Part shown: piece by piece, positions 48,957 through 60,300 of the stretch
How the letters are laid out: the number at the start of each line of letters is the position of its first letter
Numbering within the stretch: the first letter of the stretch is position 1
Assembly (NCBI RefSeq): GCF_003597395.2
Contig: NC_133770.1
Coordinates: forward strand, 95,094,206-95,158,205
Source of the DNA: Chelonoidis abingdonii
Taxonomy: Eukaryota; Chordata; Testudines; Testudinidae
Direction: 5' to 3'
DNA: 64,000 bases
Position numbers and translations under genes: made by a program
The notes under the pieces: model-generated
Database searches by the model: none
Told to the model about the DNA's origin: nothing
What the model saw: only the letters and a program-made list of their open reading frames with translations

Positions 48957-49454
48957 ATGGACCCTGCTCAGATCGATACTGCAATCGTGGACGTTGTAAA
49001 CACCTCGCGCATTCTTGTGCAGTCTATGCTGAACCATGAACTGCAAAGGCAGGCGAGGAGGAGGCGGCTATGGCAGCGCAGCGATGAGAGTGATGAGGAC
49101 ATGGACACTGATTTCTCCCAAACAGCGGGCCCCTGCGTTTTGGAGCTCCTGCTGGTAATGGGGCAGCTTCTACCCATTGAATGCCGATTTTGGGCCCGGG
49201 AAACAAGCACAGACTGGTGGGACCGCATAGTTTTGCAGGTGTGGGACGATTCCCAGTGGCCGCAAAACTTTCGCATGCGTAAGAGCACTTTCATGGAACT
49301 TTGTGACTTGCTTTCCCCTGCCCTGAAACGCCATAATACCAAGATGAGAGCAGCGCTCACAGTGGAGAAGCGAGTGGCAATAACCCTCTGGAAGCTTGCA
49401 ACGCCAGACAGCTACCGGTCGGTCGGGAATCAATTTGGAGTGGGAAAATCTACC
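48957..49454 (+). pseudogene. Harbinger (HARBI1-like) transposase, N-terminal 166 codons
   Basis: From the ATG at 48957 (MDPAQI) the frame runs through an acidic DESDEDMDTD patch, then FWARETSTDWWDRIV, FRMRKSTFMELCDLL and VGNQFGVGKST, the helical N-terminal part of HARBI1/ALP1-type DDE nucleases. After KST (49454) the frame stays open to 49919 but the sequence is unrelated: a 20-bp tandem duplication (GCATCAGGATTCACCTTGCA) and a low-complexity tail. The DDE residues are absent, so no nuclease activity is possible. The upstream extension of the open frame to 48798 is transposon 5' sequence. Confidence 0.85.
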
Positions 49455-49937
49455 CGGGCATCAGGATTCACCTTGCAGGCATCAGGATTCACCTTGCATG
49501 CGGCTATGGTAAGCTATTTTCTTTTGGCTTCTGCAGCCTTCATTTACACAGTGCCCTCTGATGCTTCTTTCCTGTTACCGTGCAGGAGCAGACGCCAACG
49601 CGCCCCCCCTCCACCTAATCCAATTCTCGGATTACTTTACCCCTCCCCCCACACATGGCTGGTATCATGGAAGATCACTGCTAATCAAACCCCTTCCCCA
49701 CAACCCCTACCAGCGTGGCTGGTAGCTGGGAAGATTCCTGCTAGGCAAATGCAAAGCGCTATCCTCCCTCCCCCCACTTGGCTATGTGCAAGGAAGGATT
49801 TCTTTAAGCAACAGCCCGGTAGGAAAGTGGCCTTCTCTGTCCCCTTAATTAAATTCCTGAAATTTCAACCAGGTTACCATGAACGATATCCCTCTGCTGA
49901 GGCTTACAGAGCGAGATAAAGAACAGATGTTTCTTGA

Positions 49938-50168
49938 ATGCCAGCAATCCTCGGGACCATACAGCTATGGCTTTGTCATGCAATGATACCCGATTACTTG
50001 CTACGTGCATGGCTAGGTCAAGTGTCCTACCATGGTGGATGGAACAAGGCTGTTCTTGCCAGAAACCTTCTGCAAAGGCTTTTGGAGTACCTCCAGGAGC
50101 GATTCATGGAGATGTCCCTGGATGGTTTCCGCTCCATCCCCAGACACGTTAACAAACTTTTCCAGTAA
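49938..50168 (+). pseudogene. Unrecognised degenerate ORF inside the Harbinger element
   Basis: A 76-codon frame with protein-like composition (WLCHAMIPDYLLRAWLG, LLEYLQERFMEM) ends in TAA. It lies between the two Harbinger genes and I do not recognise it. It may be the remaining C-terminal part of the original element's protein, joined in a different frame to sequence upstream. Confidence 0.3.
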
Positions 50169-50250
50169 CTTTACTGGCTGCGAATGCATCCCAAGCCCTC
50201 ATGGAAAATCAATCATTAAAAAACGCTTGCTTTTAAACCATGTTTGATAT

Positions 50251-50824
50251 TTACAAAGGTACACTCACCAGAGTCACTTCCATGGCTTCACTGTCTGGGC
50301 TAGTGGCTTGGGTGGGCTGGGAGGGTAATTCCGTCTGGGTCACAAAAAACTCCTGGCTGTTTGGGCTAACGGAGTGCTGTGTGCTCACTGCAAGGTCGTC
50401 CTCCTCTTCCTCCTCCTCCTCCTCTTCATCTTCCCCCTCCGCTGATCCTCAGCCATGGTTGAGATTATAACCCCACCTGGAATCCATGGACAAGGGGAGG
50501 TAGTGGTGGCGCAGCCCCCTAAATTGCATGCAGCTCAGTGTAGAAGCGGCATGTTTTTGGCCTGACCCTGATCTTCCGTTTGCTGCTTTGGTTTTGGTTA
50601 TGCTTGCCTGAGCTCCTTCACTTTCATCTGCACTGCACTGAGTCCCTGGTGTGTCCTTTTCCCAGCATAGCCTTTGAAATTTTTTCGAATATTTTTTCAT
50701 TTCGTCTTTTGGAACGCAGTTCTGTTAGCACTGAATCCTCTCCCATATAGCGATTAAGATCCAGTAGCTCCTGTGTGGTCCATGCTGGACTCTTTTTGAT
50801 TCTACTGTGGGCTGTGTGATGCAA
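50251..50824 (-). pseudogene. Harbinger Myb/SANT-like DNA-binding protein, frameshifted
   Basis: Reads from an ATG at 50824 on the minus strand: KKSPAWTTQELLDLNRYMGE, then KIFEKISKAMLGKGHTRDSV and QCR, which is a Myb/SANT-like trihelix domain of the type encoded by Harbinger elements to bind their own ends. The frame breaks after QCR; later pieces lie in other frames (KTKAANGRSGSG; a Glu-rich tract from the (TCC)n at 50397-50440; SPNSQEFFVTQTELPSQP) before a stop at 50251-50253. At least two frameshifts, so inactive. It converges on the transposase remnant. Confidence 0.8.
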
Positions 50825-51369
50825 TAGCCAAGCTAATCTGCGTGGTCACCTGTGCTGATCAGAGCTCCACGCTGGCCAAACAGGAAATGATTCAAAAGTT
50901 CGCGGGGCTTTTCCTGTCTACCTGGCCAGTGCCTCCGAGTTCAGATTGCTGTCCAGAGCGGTCACAGTGGTGCACTGTGGGATACCGCCCGGAGGCCAAT
51001 ACCGTCGATTTCTGTCCACACTAACCATAATCCGATATATTAATATCGATTTTAGCGCTACTCCTCTCGTCGGGGAGGAGTACAGAAATCGATATGAAGA
51101 GCTCTTTTTATCGATATAAGGAGCGTTGTAGTGTGGACGGGTACCATGTTAAATCAATTTAACGCTGTTAAAGTCGTTTTAAATGCGTAGTGTAGACCAG
51201 GCCTGAGAAGCAGTAGCTAGGTCAGTGGAAGAATTCTTCCATCGACTTAACTGGGTCTACACTGGGGTTAGGTTGACTAACTATGGTGCTCAAGAAGGCA
51301 TGAAATTTTTCACAGCCTAGAGTGACATAGCTAGGTCCATCTAATTTTTAAGTGTAGACCAGTCCTAAG

Positions 51370-52610
51370 TCTTATGAATAAGATTCTTCTGTGAAACGCA
51401 ACTATTAGTCTCTTACAAGTAGGCCCCACTGTCTGAAGGTCAGTCTCTTTGTCACAACCAAAGAGAAGAGTGTTCAATTTTATAAAAGACTTTGAAGTCC
51501 TGTATGCTGATTCAGCCAGTAACCAATGACTCTATCCTATTTCTATAACACTGGACCAATATTTACTGGTATTCAGACATTGCCAAATAATGTATCACAC
51601 CACCAGAACACGATTGCTCTGTGGAGCTCTGTTTGAACAAGTGTGCTGAAGTCCAGTGTATCCTCTGTAGGATTTTAAACTCACAGACCTATCTCTCTTT
51701 GAGAAATTCAAATATGCAAATAGGACAATAGAGTCCAAGTAATATTGCCTTAAAAATTTGAGAGTAGGTGAGAGAAGGATGCACACTTTAACATTGAAAG
51801 AGGTATTTGCATATGGTTCAGGCATTCTTGGGAGTCAGGGAGGCAAATAACCTGAAATTACATTTGATTATTTCTCAAGTTTAAAGCCATTTCGCAAGAG
51901 CACAGAACTAATTCTCCAGTTAATTCCCAACACTGCCTTAATATTAATTGTATTAAAAATAATAATTACAAATGGAGGAATGGTGGCAAAACATTGTTCA
52001 CATTTACGTGCCCTTTCCAAAACATCCTTAGTATCATTTAGTAAAGAGTTTAGTCAGTCTTTCATTGGTGCAGTGAGGCAGGATTGAATTGGAAAAGGTA
52101 CAGTTTCTGGAGCTACTAAATATAATCCGGGCGGGAAGTGATTCAGAAGATCCAAGAAAGGGAGCCAAATGTGAAAGGCCAGAATAATATAGTTATATAT
52201 TTGGAAACACTTAGTCACCTTTGATTTTATGAGCTTCTGATCTTTGTTTTAAATCTTGGCCTTTTCTCTTCCCGTGGTCAGATTTTGATCACTCAGTGTC
52301 AGTTAAATGATTTGCCCAAACCAAATGTAAATGACTCAATAAAAAATCAGCTGCACACACACACACACACCACCTTTCCTAGTCCATCCTATCTGACTAA
52401 AACCTCAGAAAATTCATGTGCTCTGAAAGTTAAAAATATTAATACCACAAATAATACACAGCATGTTTTCCCTAATTACAGAACTATTCTAAATACTGTA
52501 AGCTAGTTTTAAGTAGGAGTTAATGTCGCTCGTTAAATGTAATAGAAAGCCAATATGTAATATAGTAGGGACAAATAAGACACCTTTTTGTTATTATAAG
52601 GGTGTAATAC
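51370..52610. other. Intron segment, nothing recognised
   Basis: AT-rich intron sequence with a short (CA)n at 52354-52370. No exon recognised. Confidence 0.5.
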
Positions 52611-53271
52611 TACTCCTGGGGGAATTCTGTGCCAAAAAAGACCATAAATTTTGCACCAAAAATTAAAAATTTTGCACACAATATTTTAAAATTCTGTAAA
52701 ATTCTGTATATTTTATTTGTCAAAATAACACAGTATAATCACTCCAGTTTCAATTATTTTAGTAATTTATTTCGACAAGTATGTCAACAATACAAACAAT
52801 AGCAAAAAAGATTCCCCCTGGAGTAGAGAGTTAAAGAAACCCCCTACAACAACCCAGTTCCAGTTGTGGGGTGATGGAGGAGAGGGGGCTGTGTGGGGCC
52901 CCCAGAGCCCAGATCCCTGCATTCCCATCCCCCCACAGTCCCACTGTTGGGCAGCCCCCAGACACCACCCCCACCTCCACACAAAGCTGAGCAGTGGGGC
53001 AGCCCCTGACCCAGACACCAGCTCTCCCAGAGCCTTTACTTCCCCCATCTTGTTTACTGTCCCGCCAGGGGACATGGTATGGTGCAGTCCTGCCCTTCCT
53101 CGCCGTTTGCCAGAGCTGGGTCTCCCAGGCCATCTCCAATCCCTGGGAGAATGAACATCAAAGAGCATGCAGCCTCCAGCCCTGTCAGGCTCGGCCAGAA
53201 ATTCTATGGAGAAGACAGGGAATTCTGTGAAATTCTGCATTGCGCAGTGACGCAGAATTCCCTCAGGAGTA
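52611..53271. mobile_element. 661-bp MITE with TACTCCTGNGGGAATTCTG termini
   Basis: Left end TACTCCTGGGGGAATTCTG and inverted right end TACTCCTGAGGGAATTCTG pair almost perfectly. The shoulders are AT-rich and repeat AATTCTGTAAAATTCTG, while the core (52850-53200) is GC-rich with CCCCCAGA/GGGGCAGC words. No transposase frame. The TSD is unclear. Confidence 0.8.
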
Positions 53272-53815
53272 ATTTAATATGAATAGACTTAGTGGCATTT
53301 TTTGGATTGGTATTTGTCACCTGTGAAGTGAAAACAAAGACATCAAAGGTGACTTTTTATGTATGTTGGTTAGAGAAGGGGATAGGTATCAGCATTTCCA
53401 TTTGCTGATATGCAATATTATACTTTTATGCCACCTGCATCAAAGGGGAACAAAGGTTTGCTCCTACACAGCAAAAATCCCGTATACCTGCAAATTTGCT
53501 GATGGTCTTGGGATGCCCTCTGTAATGATTAAAGTAGAGTTAGATCAGAGAAGAGGCTGATCAGTTTTGGTAAGTGTCATCACAGGTGTCAATACCATGG
53601 CTTTGCATCAGTATGTAGTGAACAGACATAGGAAGGAAAAAGAGAATGAAGACATGAGAAGAAATGTCCCCAAGAAGGCCCAGGGCTTAAGAAACAAAAA
53701 TGTCTGCTGGCTCTGACTGCACATCCCTAGAGTTCCCTGCCCCAATTTTGATGAGGATGGAGAATCTGTATTGTTTTCATTCATTTTAACATCCATTCTT
53801 GAGGTGGCTCAGTCC
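53272..53815. other. Intron segment, nothing recognised
   Basis: No exon or repeat recognised. Confidence 0.5.
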
Positions 53816-53820
53816 GAGCA

Positions 53821-53935
53821 GGTTTTTTTTTTTTTTTTTTTTTTGCTTCGGCAGTTTGTGTGGCTTTTTTTTTTTTTTTTTTTTGCTTCGGCAGTTTGTG
53901 TGGGTTTTTTTTTTTTTTTTGCTTGGAGCGGCAAA
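53821..53935 (+). repeat. Tandem array of poly-T plus GCTTCGGCAGTTTGTGTGG
   Basis: Three units, each a 16-22 base T run followed by a 19-20 base segment; the first two segments are identical (53845 and 53885) and the third diverges (GCTTGGAGCGGCAAAAGATG). A long phenylalanine-rich frame across it is a by-product. Confidence 0.9.
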
Positions 53936-56350
53936 AGATGGTAGAGTCAGCCTTGTGTCTGATCTTCTTCCTCTGGAGGGATGGGAGAGCTGGCCGACGA
54001 ACAGCCTTGCCTTAGAGGAAAAGAATATAAGGTGCTTTTCTCTCAAGTGCTGCTGCTGCTGCTCCAGTCCCTGGCAGGAAAGGCCAGAACCTGTAGAAAC
54101 TCCCCAGAAAGGCATCTGCTTCTCCCACTTCACTGTCCCCTGCCTGATGAGTCGTCCTTTGGGCAGAGAGGAGAGGCGCGTACAGGGGGCAGTGCTCTCC
54201 CAAGCCATGGAGAGGAGGAGGAGCTCACCTGCTTTAAGCAGAGAAAGAGGAGCTGTGTCCTTCCTTATTTTAACCCCTGATCCTCTGATTCCTCACGGGC
54301 CTCTCACCTCTCTATTCTTCCTCCGACTCCATAGTAGCTTGGCTCCTGAAGTACCCATACTTATGAGCATTCCCTTACCAGTTGCTGGACCTGGAGTTTG
54401 CTTTAGGAAGTGAGTTATTTGCTGAGGAGCATGAATATTGCCTACCTTGGCAAGTACTCGGGAATGCACAGTCCCAAATGGTTTTAACGGGAGATCCCTA
54501 TTCCCAAAGTCTCTTGAAGCGTTCCAGCCCATTAGTGGCTAGCTTTAGATTCCCAGTAATATTTTGGGACATTTTTGTGAGCATTTCTCACTCACTTTTG
54601 GAATGTCTGGAAGAAGTTTGCTCTTCTTAGTCTTGGTATCTCCCTCTTTATGTTCATGCATGCACATGTGTATCTTCTACACGATTCATTCCTGTGTTAT
54701 TCCAGTTAATGGCGCTGCAGCTCCATTGAAATCAGTGAAGTTTATCCAGTGTGAATCAGGCCCACAATAGAATGTCCATGAGCCCTGCAAAATTAAATCT
54801 CCTTGTTTGTTGTACATAAGAGTGGGGGAGGGAGCAGGAGAAAGAGAGATACAGTCTGCAACTCTGTTGCCTGTAGTCCAGAAGTAACGGGTTGGGAAGG
54901 TAGAGGACTGGGAGGGCAGCACAGAGCCATGTAATAATTGAAATGGAAAAAGAGAAAAGAAAAAATGTTTCAGTCGCTTCCTCTGTGCTTGTAGAACCCA
55001 CTGGGGAATGTGCGTTCCAGATCCCCCACTAGGCTATGATCCATGTGAGTTGATACAGTCCCCAGCTACAGAACTGTTGCTCTTTAACTCAAGTTGTAGG
55101 ATTTTTTTTATCCCTGGTTCAGTCCTTGGTGTGCCTTGTCTCTGTGTACAGTAGCTGCTGTCCATTCCCATAACATCCCATAACATACCCTGGGCTGAAA
55201 CTTAGTTACAGGGCCTTACCTCAAGAGTAGTTTTTTGGTGGGGGGGGGAGTTGTGTGATGGGGAGAAGTTTGTGGGTTTAAGGTGGACCCTTTGCTACTA
55301 CTTAATGTAGCTTATTTGTGGTTGAATGGCTTTATATTATGTCCATGATATTTAGGTGAGGATGACTAAGTACATTATACTGCAAAATGAGCCAGAGAGA
55401 AGAGAAATCAAGTGGCATTTCTGTCTGTTAACTTTAGTCAGGTTTGTGTGCTGACTAGTGGAAAGTATGAGGCTTCTAGAGAAGCTTAATCACTGAACCA
55501 AGATTTATAACACTGCAGAGTGAATTGAGATCAATTTATCTACCTGCTGGATAGCAAACTGGGACCAATAAATAGCCTGGTGTAGAAAGCAGAAATTATT
55601 GGACATGACCATTGCTCTTTACCAGACTTGTACTGCAATCAGTGCAGTAGTAAGAGGTAGTCATTATTGGCTGTTCAATAAGTTACACTGAGGTTGGCTG
55701 CTTTAGAGAAAAAAAGTGTGATGTGTTTAATGATGGCTGGATTGACATCCCTGGGGACTGATCATGCTCTGTGTATTCACAGAATAAGTGTGGCACAGAT
55801 AGCTATGGCACAGGTAGCAGAAACACAAGCTTCTTCATGTTGCCTTGACAGTTTGCCTCAAACCTGATCTCCCAGAACCATGTATCTACAGTCATACCTC
55901 CCAGCTCTACTCCTACTTACTAAGGAGCTATGTTCCCTTTCCTGAACTGTGCCCCAGTCCTGCAAATACATAACCACGTGAATAACTTTACATGAGTAAA
56001 GTTGTGGAGGCACTTAAGTATTTGCAGGATTGGTGGTTGAAGCCAAGAATTTTTAAATTGAGTGCCTAAAATTGGACTCCTAAGTCCATATGTAGGTGCT
56101 TGAATAAGTGACCTGATTTTCAAAAGCACTGAACTCTCAGTAAAGACACTACATTTCCAAGCTGAAGGTGCACAAAGAGCCACAGGTAAATGTTTTTGGG
56201 CTTCCTTTTTTTAACTTGGAAGGAATAGAAGGAAATAGCCTATTAAAGACCTCCCCAGCTAATGCATTGTAGCCTACCCAGTGAGAAGGAGCAAAGGCAG
56301 TATCTTTGATGTCTTCCCCAAGACTGCCCTGGAAACCCCCCCAGTGCAAT
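53936..56350. other. Intron segment, largely unrecognised
   Basis: No exon recognised. One CAATGG-family word cluster at 54715-54765. Confidence 0.5.
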
Positions 56351-56351
56351 A

Positions 56352-56626
56352 TTAGGGTTCATCTACACCGCACTAAAAACCCCTCAGCACAGAGTCTCAG
56401 AGGCCTACGTCATTGACTCTGGCTTGGGCTGCAAGGCCAAAAATTGCAGTGTAGATGTTCAAGCGTGGGTTGGAGCCTGGGTTCTGAGACCCACCCCACC
56501 TTGGGGTCTCAGAGCTTACGTCTACACTTCAATTTTTAGCCCCGCAGTCCAAGCTCTATTCAGCTGATCTGGGTGAGCCTCAGAAATAACACGGGTCTTT
56601 ATTGCAGTGCAGACATAGCCTTAGTG
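56352..56626. mobile_element. MITE-like repeat with TCTACAC-type termini
   Basis: Left end AGGGTTCATCTACACCGCAC and inverted right end AAGGCTATGTCTGCACTGCA are related; an internal GCAGTGTAGATG/ACGTCTACACTTC pair at 56446-56530 suggests two head-to-tail units. Non-coding. Confidence 0.6.
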
Positions 56627-56629
56627 GAA

Positions 56630-58258
56630 ACAGTGAGGTGCTGAAGAAGAGACTAGAAAACTGTAGTCTCTTTTAATTCTATAATAAAGAAGCTTCATGT
56701 TGGTCCTTGGCTGCTGAATAGGACTATTGCAGCCCTATAAATCAATCGGATGAAGGAAACTGATCCCTCTCTTCATGTAAACACCCTTTTGGTCTAATTG
56801 AGTACGTTCAGTTTTAAATAAGAACACATGGCGGGTTGGAGGAATTCTAATGGGCTTTAGTGTAGCAAGGAACCAAAACAGCATTGTAAAGAGAGTATGC
56901 AATAACACAGGGACCAATAGTGAGAGTTTGTAATGACAGTTTGGCTCATCATCTCTCTCTTTCAGCCATGGAAGTTCAAATTATCTACTGAACTCTACAA
57001 ATAGTGTTTTTACAAATGAACCAGTAAATACGTAGAATCAGCAGCCACCTTAAGTATTCGTGTTGCTTCTAATGAGAAATTAAATGCTTTATGAAGGTTA
57101 CAAGCAGCTAGAGAAATAATGAAAGTAATACGCATATTAAGTATCTTGTGCTGCATTATATGTCAGGAAAAGGCAAAATCACAGTTTGCATTATTGGCAG
57201 TATGGATCTGAGTCTGATCTTTTTAATGAACCACTTTGTTTGTCTGCCTGATCGCACTGAACTTCTAGTGAACTTATATAAAGGAATTCCTCCATATGAA
57301 CTCTCTCACGTTCATCCTGTGCAAGCTTAGAATATTAGTGATTCATCACTCAATGGTGCGGGGTGGGTAACTGGATAGGGATCCTTTAACTAGCTACTAA
57401 GCATGGAATTCAAGTCCAGCCCAGATATATAGTGGCATAGTTATAACTGTACTATGATGACTGCCTTGTGGCCTAGATGCAAGTTGATGGCTCTCAAGCC
57501 ATCACCCAGGGGATGCACATCACTGGAAAAAAATCGCTATCTAATTATTGCCCTGGGTGACAGTCACCTCTGAGAGGCCAAGAGTTCAGTGGAGATGGAG
57601 TTCACATTGCCTGTCCAGAGAGGTGCCTTCTCCAAAATTAAGATATATTCATGGTGCCTGGTGGGGAGGGTTGTACTGCCATTGCCAGTGCTGTACTTGT
57701 TCTGTGAATAAGTAAAGAACCAGGGTGTCAGTGCCAACTTCTTTCACAGCCTTGGAATTCACAAGCACATTTTAAAAATTAAATAAATAAATAGCATTAG
57801 GGACAGAAAATAAGATAAACAAGAGGCAGAGGGTCTGCACTGGTTTAAAAGCATTTTTTATTGAAATGCATTCTTTGCGCAATGCTTATTTGCTCAGCTA
57901 TGAGCTTTCCGATAAGTAGGTTGGAAGGTTCTCTAATTTCAGCATTGCCTTTTCCTTTAGTACCTCTCTCTACTAGAATGTTACTGTACAGCATACTCAG
58001 TAAATCATTGTAGATATCCACATTCCTCCTCCTCTTACAGCAGCAGTGCATTACAGCATATGTTTTCTCTGATGTACTCCTTTGGTGGAAGCATATTAGT
58101 GTCTGAACTGTCTTTATCAGGATACTAACCCTCTCTGTATATAGACCTGGCAGACCTAAAAAGCATTGCCTGGATCTGTTTTATACTTCACTGTACCTAG
58201 TCATTATGAAATTTGGAGAGGTATGAAATCTTGAAATAAATGAAAGTAAAGGCAGGTA
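56630..58258. other. Intron segment, nothing recognised
   Basis: No exon or clear repeat boundary recognised. Confidence 0.5.
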
Positions 58259-58261
58259 TAT

Positions 58262-58500
58262 TTAGGGTTTAGAACGGGTTCTAAAACTGAGGATTGGGAC
58301 CTCTCAGGGGGTTGCAAGGTTGTTACCTCAGGGGTCACAAGCTGTCAGCGTCCACCCCAAACCCTGCTTTGTTTCCAGCATTTATAATAGCGTTAAATAT
58401 ATAAAAAGTGTTTTTAATTTATTGGGGTGGGTGCACTCAGAGGCTTGCTATGTGAAAGGGGTCACCAGTACAAAAGTTTGAGAACCAATGGTTGAGAACA
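58262..58500. mobile_element. hAT-type MITE (GGTTCTCAAACT type)
   Basis: Left GGGTTCTAAAACTGAGGATT and right CAAAAGTTTGAGAACC are inverted. The interior with GGGGTCACAAGCTGTCAGC and GCGTTAAATATATAAAAAG is a pattern common to reptile hAT MITEs. No clean TSD read. Confidence 0.65.
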
Positions 58501-59664
58501 TGACAATTCTTAGTGGAAGGCATGGAAATGTAGTGAAAAGGGCTTGATTTAACCTTGTGTCATGTCAACTTCTGTTACAGAAGTGCTTTATATCTGGAGA
58601 TATATATACACACACACACAGTTAATAAATAAGATGCCAGTCAAGAATATGCAGCATAGTTCCAGGGGTTTGTAGGACAAAACTTCTGGTTGTACACTGC
58701 AAATGGCTTCCTCTGGCACAATTATGCATCAGTTCCTAGCATGCCTCAGAAGTAAATCAGTTTTTAAGCCTTAAATACACTGTTGTGGCTATCCAGAATC
58801 ATTGAGTCATTTCAGCAGTGGCTGTGAGCAGCATTCCCTGCTCCGATGCAAATACATGGGTATACTGGTGAAAAGTGGAGCTTCCTCAAGGTCACATGGA
58901 CAATTTGTTAAGTGGCTGGCTGTAAGACTGGAAAGAAAGCATGGTAACCGGAGTGGTAATATCAGCATAATGCAAAACGCTGGTGGTGGAGAATGTTCTT
59001 ATTCTGCCAGGAGACCTGGAGTCAATTATTGCAATCCCTAAGTAGACACACATTTCTGCTAGGTGACATGTCTGAAGCTACTGATCTGTTGCGTACTCTG
59101 GCTAGCCTTCAGTCCATGGAGCCTTGACTGTATGTTATGCCCGATGTCTACTGGTAAAGCTTTGACTGTACGTTATACCTGATGTCTGCTGGTAAAGCCC
59201 CTTGAGCAGGAAAAAGTGCAAACAATGATTTTGACTTCTCCAGTGACCGTGCTGGTACAGTGGGTGCAAAGTTTGCACCTGCTACCCAAATAGGTTTGAA
59301 TTAAGTCCAAAATGTGAAATGGCCAGCACTCTTTATAAGTAATGTATATAAAACAGTACTTAGGGTTCCTTTGGAGGTGAGTTTGGTATAAAATGGGTTT
59401 TTGGACTTGAAGTTTGTAAAAAAAAAAAAAAAAAAGAGGAGGGGGAAACAATACCTGATTCCTCACTGTTATGCTAATTTTTTCACTTGTAAAGACACTG
59501 GAAACCACAGAGCCTTATCTGCACCAGAGCTCCTACCAGTTTGATTAGAAATGCAGCTGAACTGAGGGTACTATGCATGGGATTTTTTTCCTAAAATTCT
59601 CCAGTATAGACAAGCCCTGGAGTGGCCAAGATTTCTACTTCTCTACAGGTAGGATAATGCCCTG
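58501..59664. other. Intron segment, largely unrecognised
   Basis: Contains a 37-bp tandem duplication (listed separately), a poly-A run at 59419-59435 and short (CA)n at 58608-58620. No exon recognised. Confidence 0.5.
59124..59198. repeat. Tandem duplication of a 37-bp unit
   Basis: Two copies starting TTGACTGTATGTTATGCCCG and TTGACTGTACGTTATACCTG, each ending CTGGTAAAGC, lie 38 bases apart with four mismatches. Non-coding. Confidence 0.9.
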
Positions 59665-60300
59665 ACATTAGTGTTGCCAACTTTCTAATGGTACAAAACC
59701 AAGCACCCTTGCCCTGATGCTTCCCTGAGGCACTGCCCCTGCTCTGCCCCTGCTTCGAGGCCCTGCCCCCACTCACTCCATTCCCCCTCCATCTGTCGCT
59801 CTTCCCCACCCTTCACTCACTCGCTTATTTTCACGAGGCTGGGGTAGGAGGTTGACGTGTGGGAGGGGGTGAGGGCTCTGGCTGGAGGTGCAGGCTCTGG
59901 GGTAGGGGTTCAGGTTGCAGAAGGGGACTCTGGGCTGGGACAGGGGTTGAGGTGTTGGAGGGGGTGTAGGCTCTGGCTGGGGGTGTGGGCTTGGGTGGGT
60001 CCAGGAATGATGGGTTTGGGATGCAGGAGGGACTCAGGGCTGGGACAGGGGGTCGGGGTGGTAGAGGGGGTGTGGGATGGGGCTGAGGGGTTTGGCATGT
60101 GGGAGGGGGCTCTGGGTTGGGACAGGGGGTTGGGGTGCAGGCTCTGACTGGGTTCTGGGGTGGGGCTGGGGGTTGGGATTCCAGAGGGGGCTCCGGGTTG
60201 GGTGTGGCTGTGACTGGGGTGTGGGATTTGGGGTGGGGGAGGGGCTTCCAACCTAGGGCAGGGGACTGGGGTGGGGACATACAGAAAGACCTGGATTTTA
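59665..60300. repeat. Repeat element with G-rich minisatellite core
   Basis: A C-rich left flank (59690-59820) is followed by a G-rich core at about 59850-60270 built on GGGGTGCAGGCTCTGG and GGGACAGGGGGT-like words. It shares the TGCAGGCTCTGG word with 5730-6030. The + strand, which is the EEPD1 sense strand, carries the G. Proline-rich frames on the minus strand are by-products. Confidence 0.7.

Larger units (their letters stand above)
48609..51202 (+). mobile_element. Harbinger DNA transposon, non-autonomous, two convergent gene remnants
   Basis: Left end GGTACGTCTACACTA (48609) and right end, inverted, GCCTGGTCTACACTA (51202) are the terminal repeats. CTGAG stands at both junctions (48604-48608 and 51203-51207), consistent with a short target duplication, though the usual Harbinger duplication is 3 bp. 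It carries a transposase start on the plus strand and a Myb-like gene on the minus strand, the two-gene plan typical of this superfamily. The catalytic part of the transposase is missing, so it could move only with help. Confidence 0.85.
48480..51367. mobile_element. MITE (GTCTACACT termini) split by a Harbinger insertion
   Basis: Left part 48480-48608 starts TAGGCCATGTCTACACTAC; right part 51208-51367 ends AAGTGTAGACCAGTCCTAA, inverted to the left end. Removing the Harbinger element and one CTGAG joins the two parts into a continuous element of about 290 bp. It has an internal GGGTCTACACTGGGG at 51250. Confidence 0.75.

Noticed and set aside
49455..49919. Continuation of the Harbinger open frame
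   Set aside because: Composition changes abruptly after the KST codon into a tandem duplication and low-complexity residues; not treated as protein-coding.
53799..54413. 204-codon frame starting with long phenylalanine runs
   Set aside because: The start is the poly-T array; downstream part shows no domain and no splice-compatible context.
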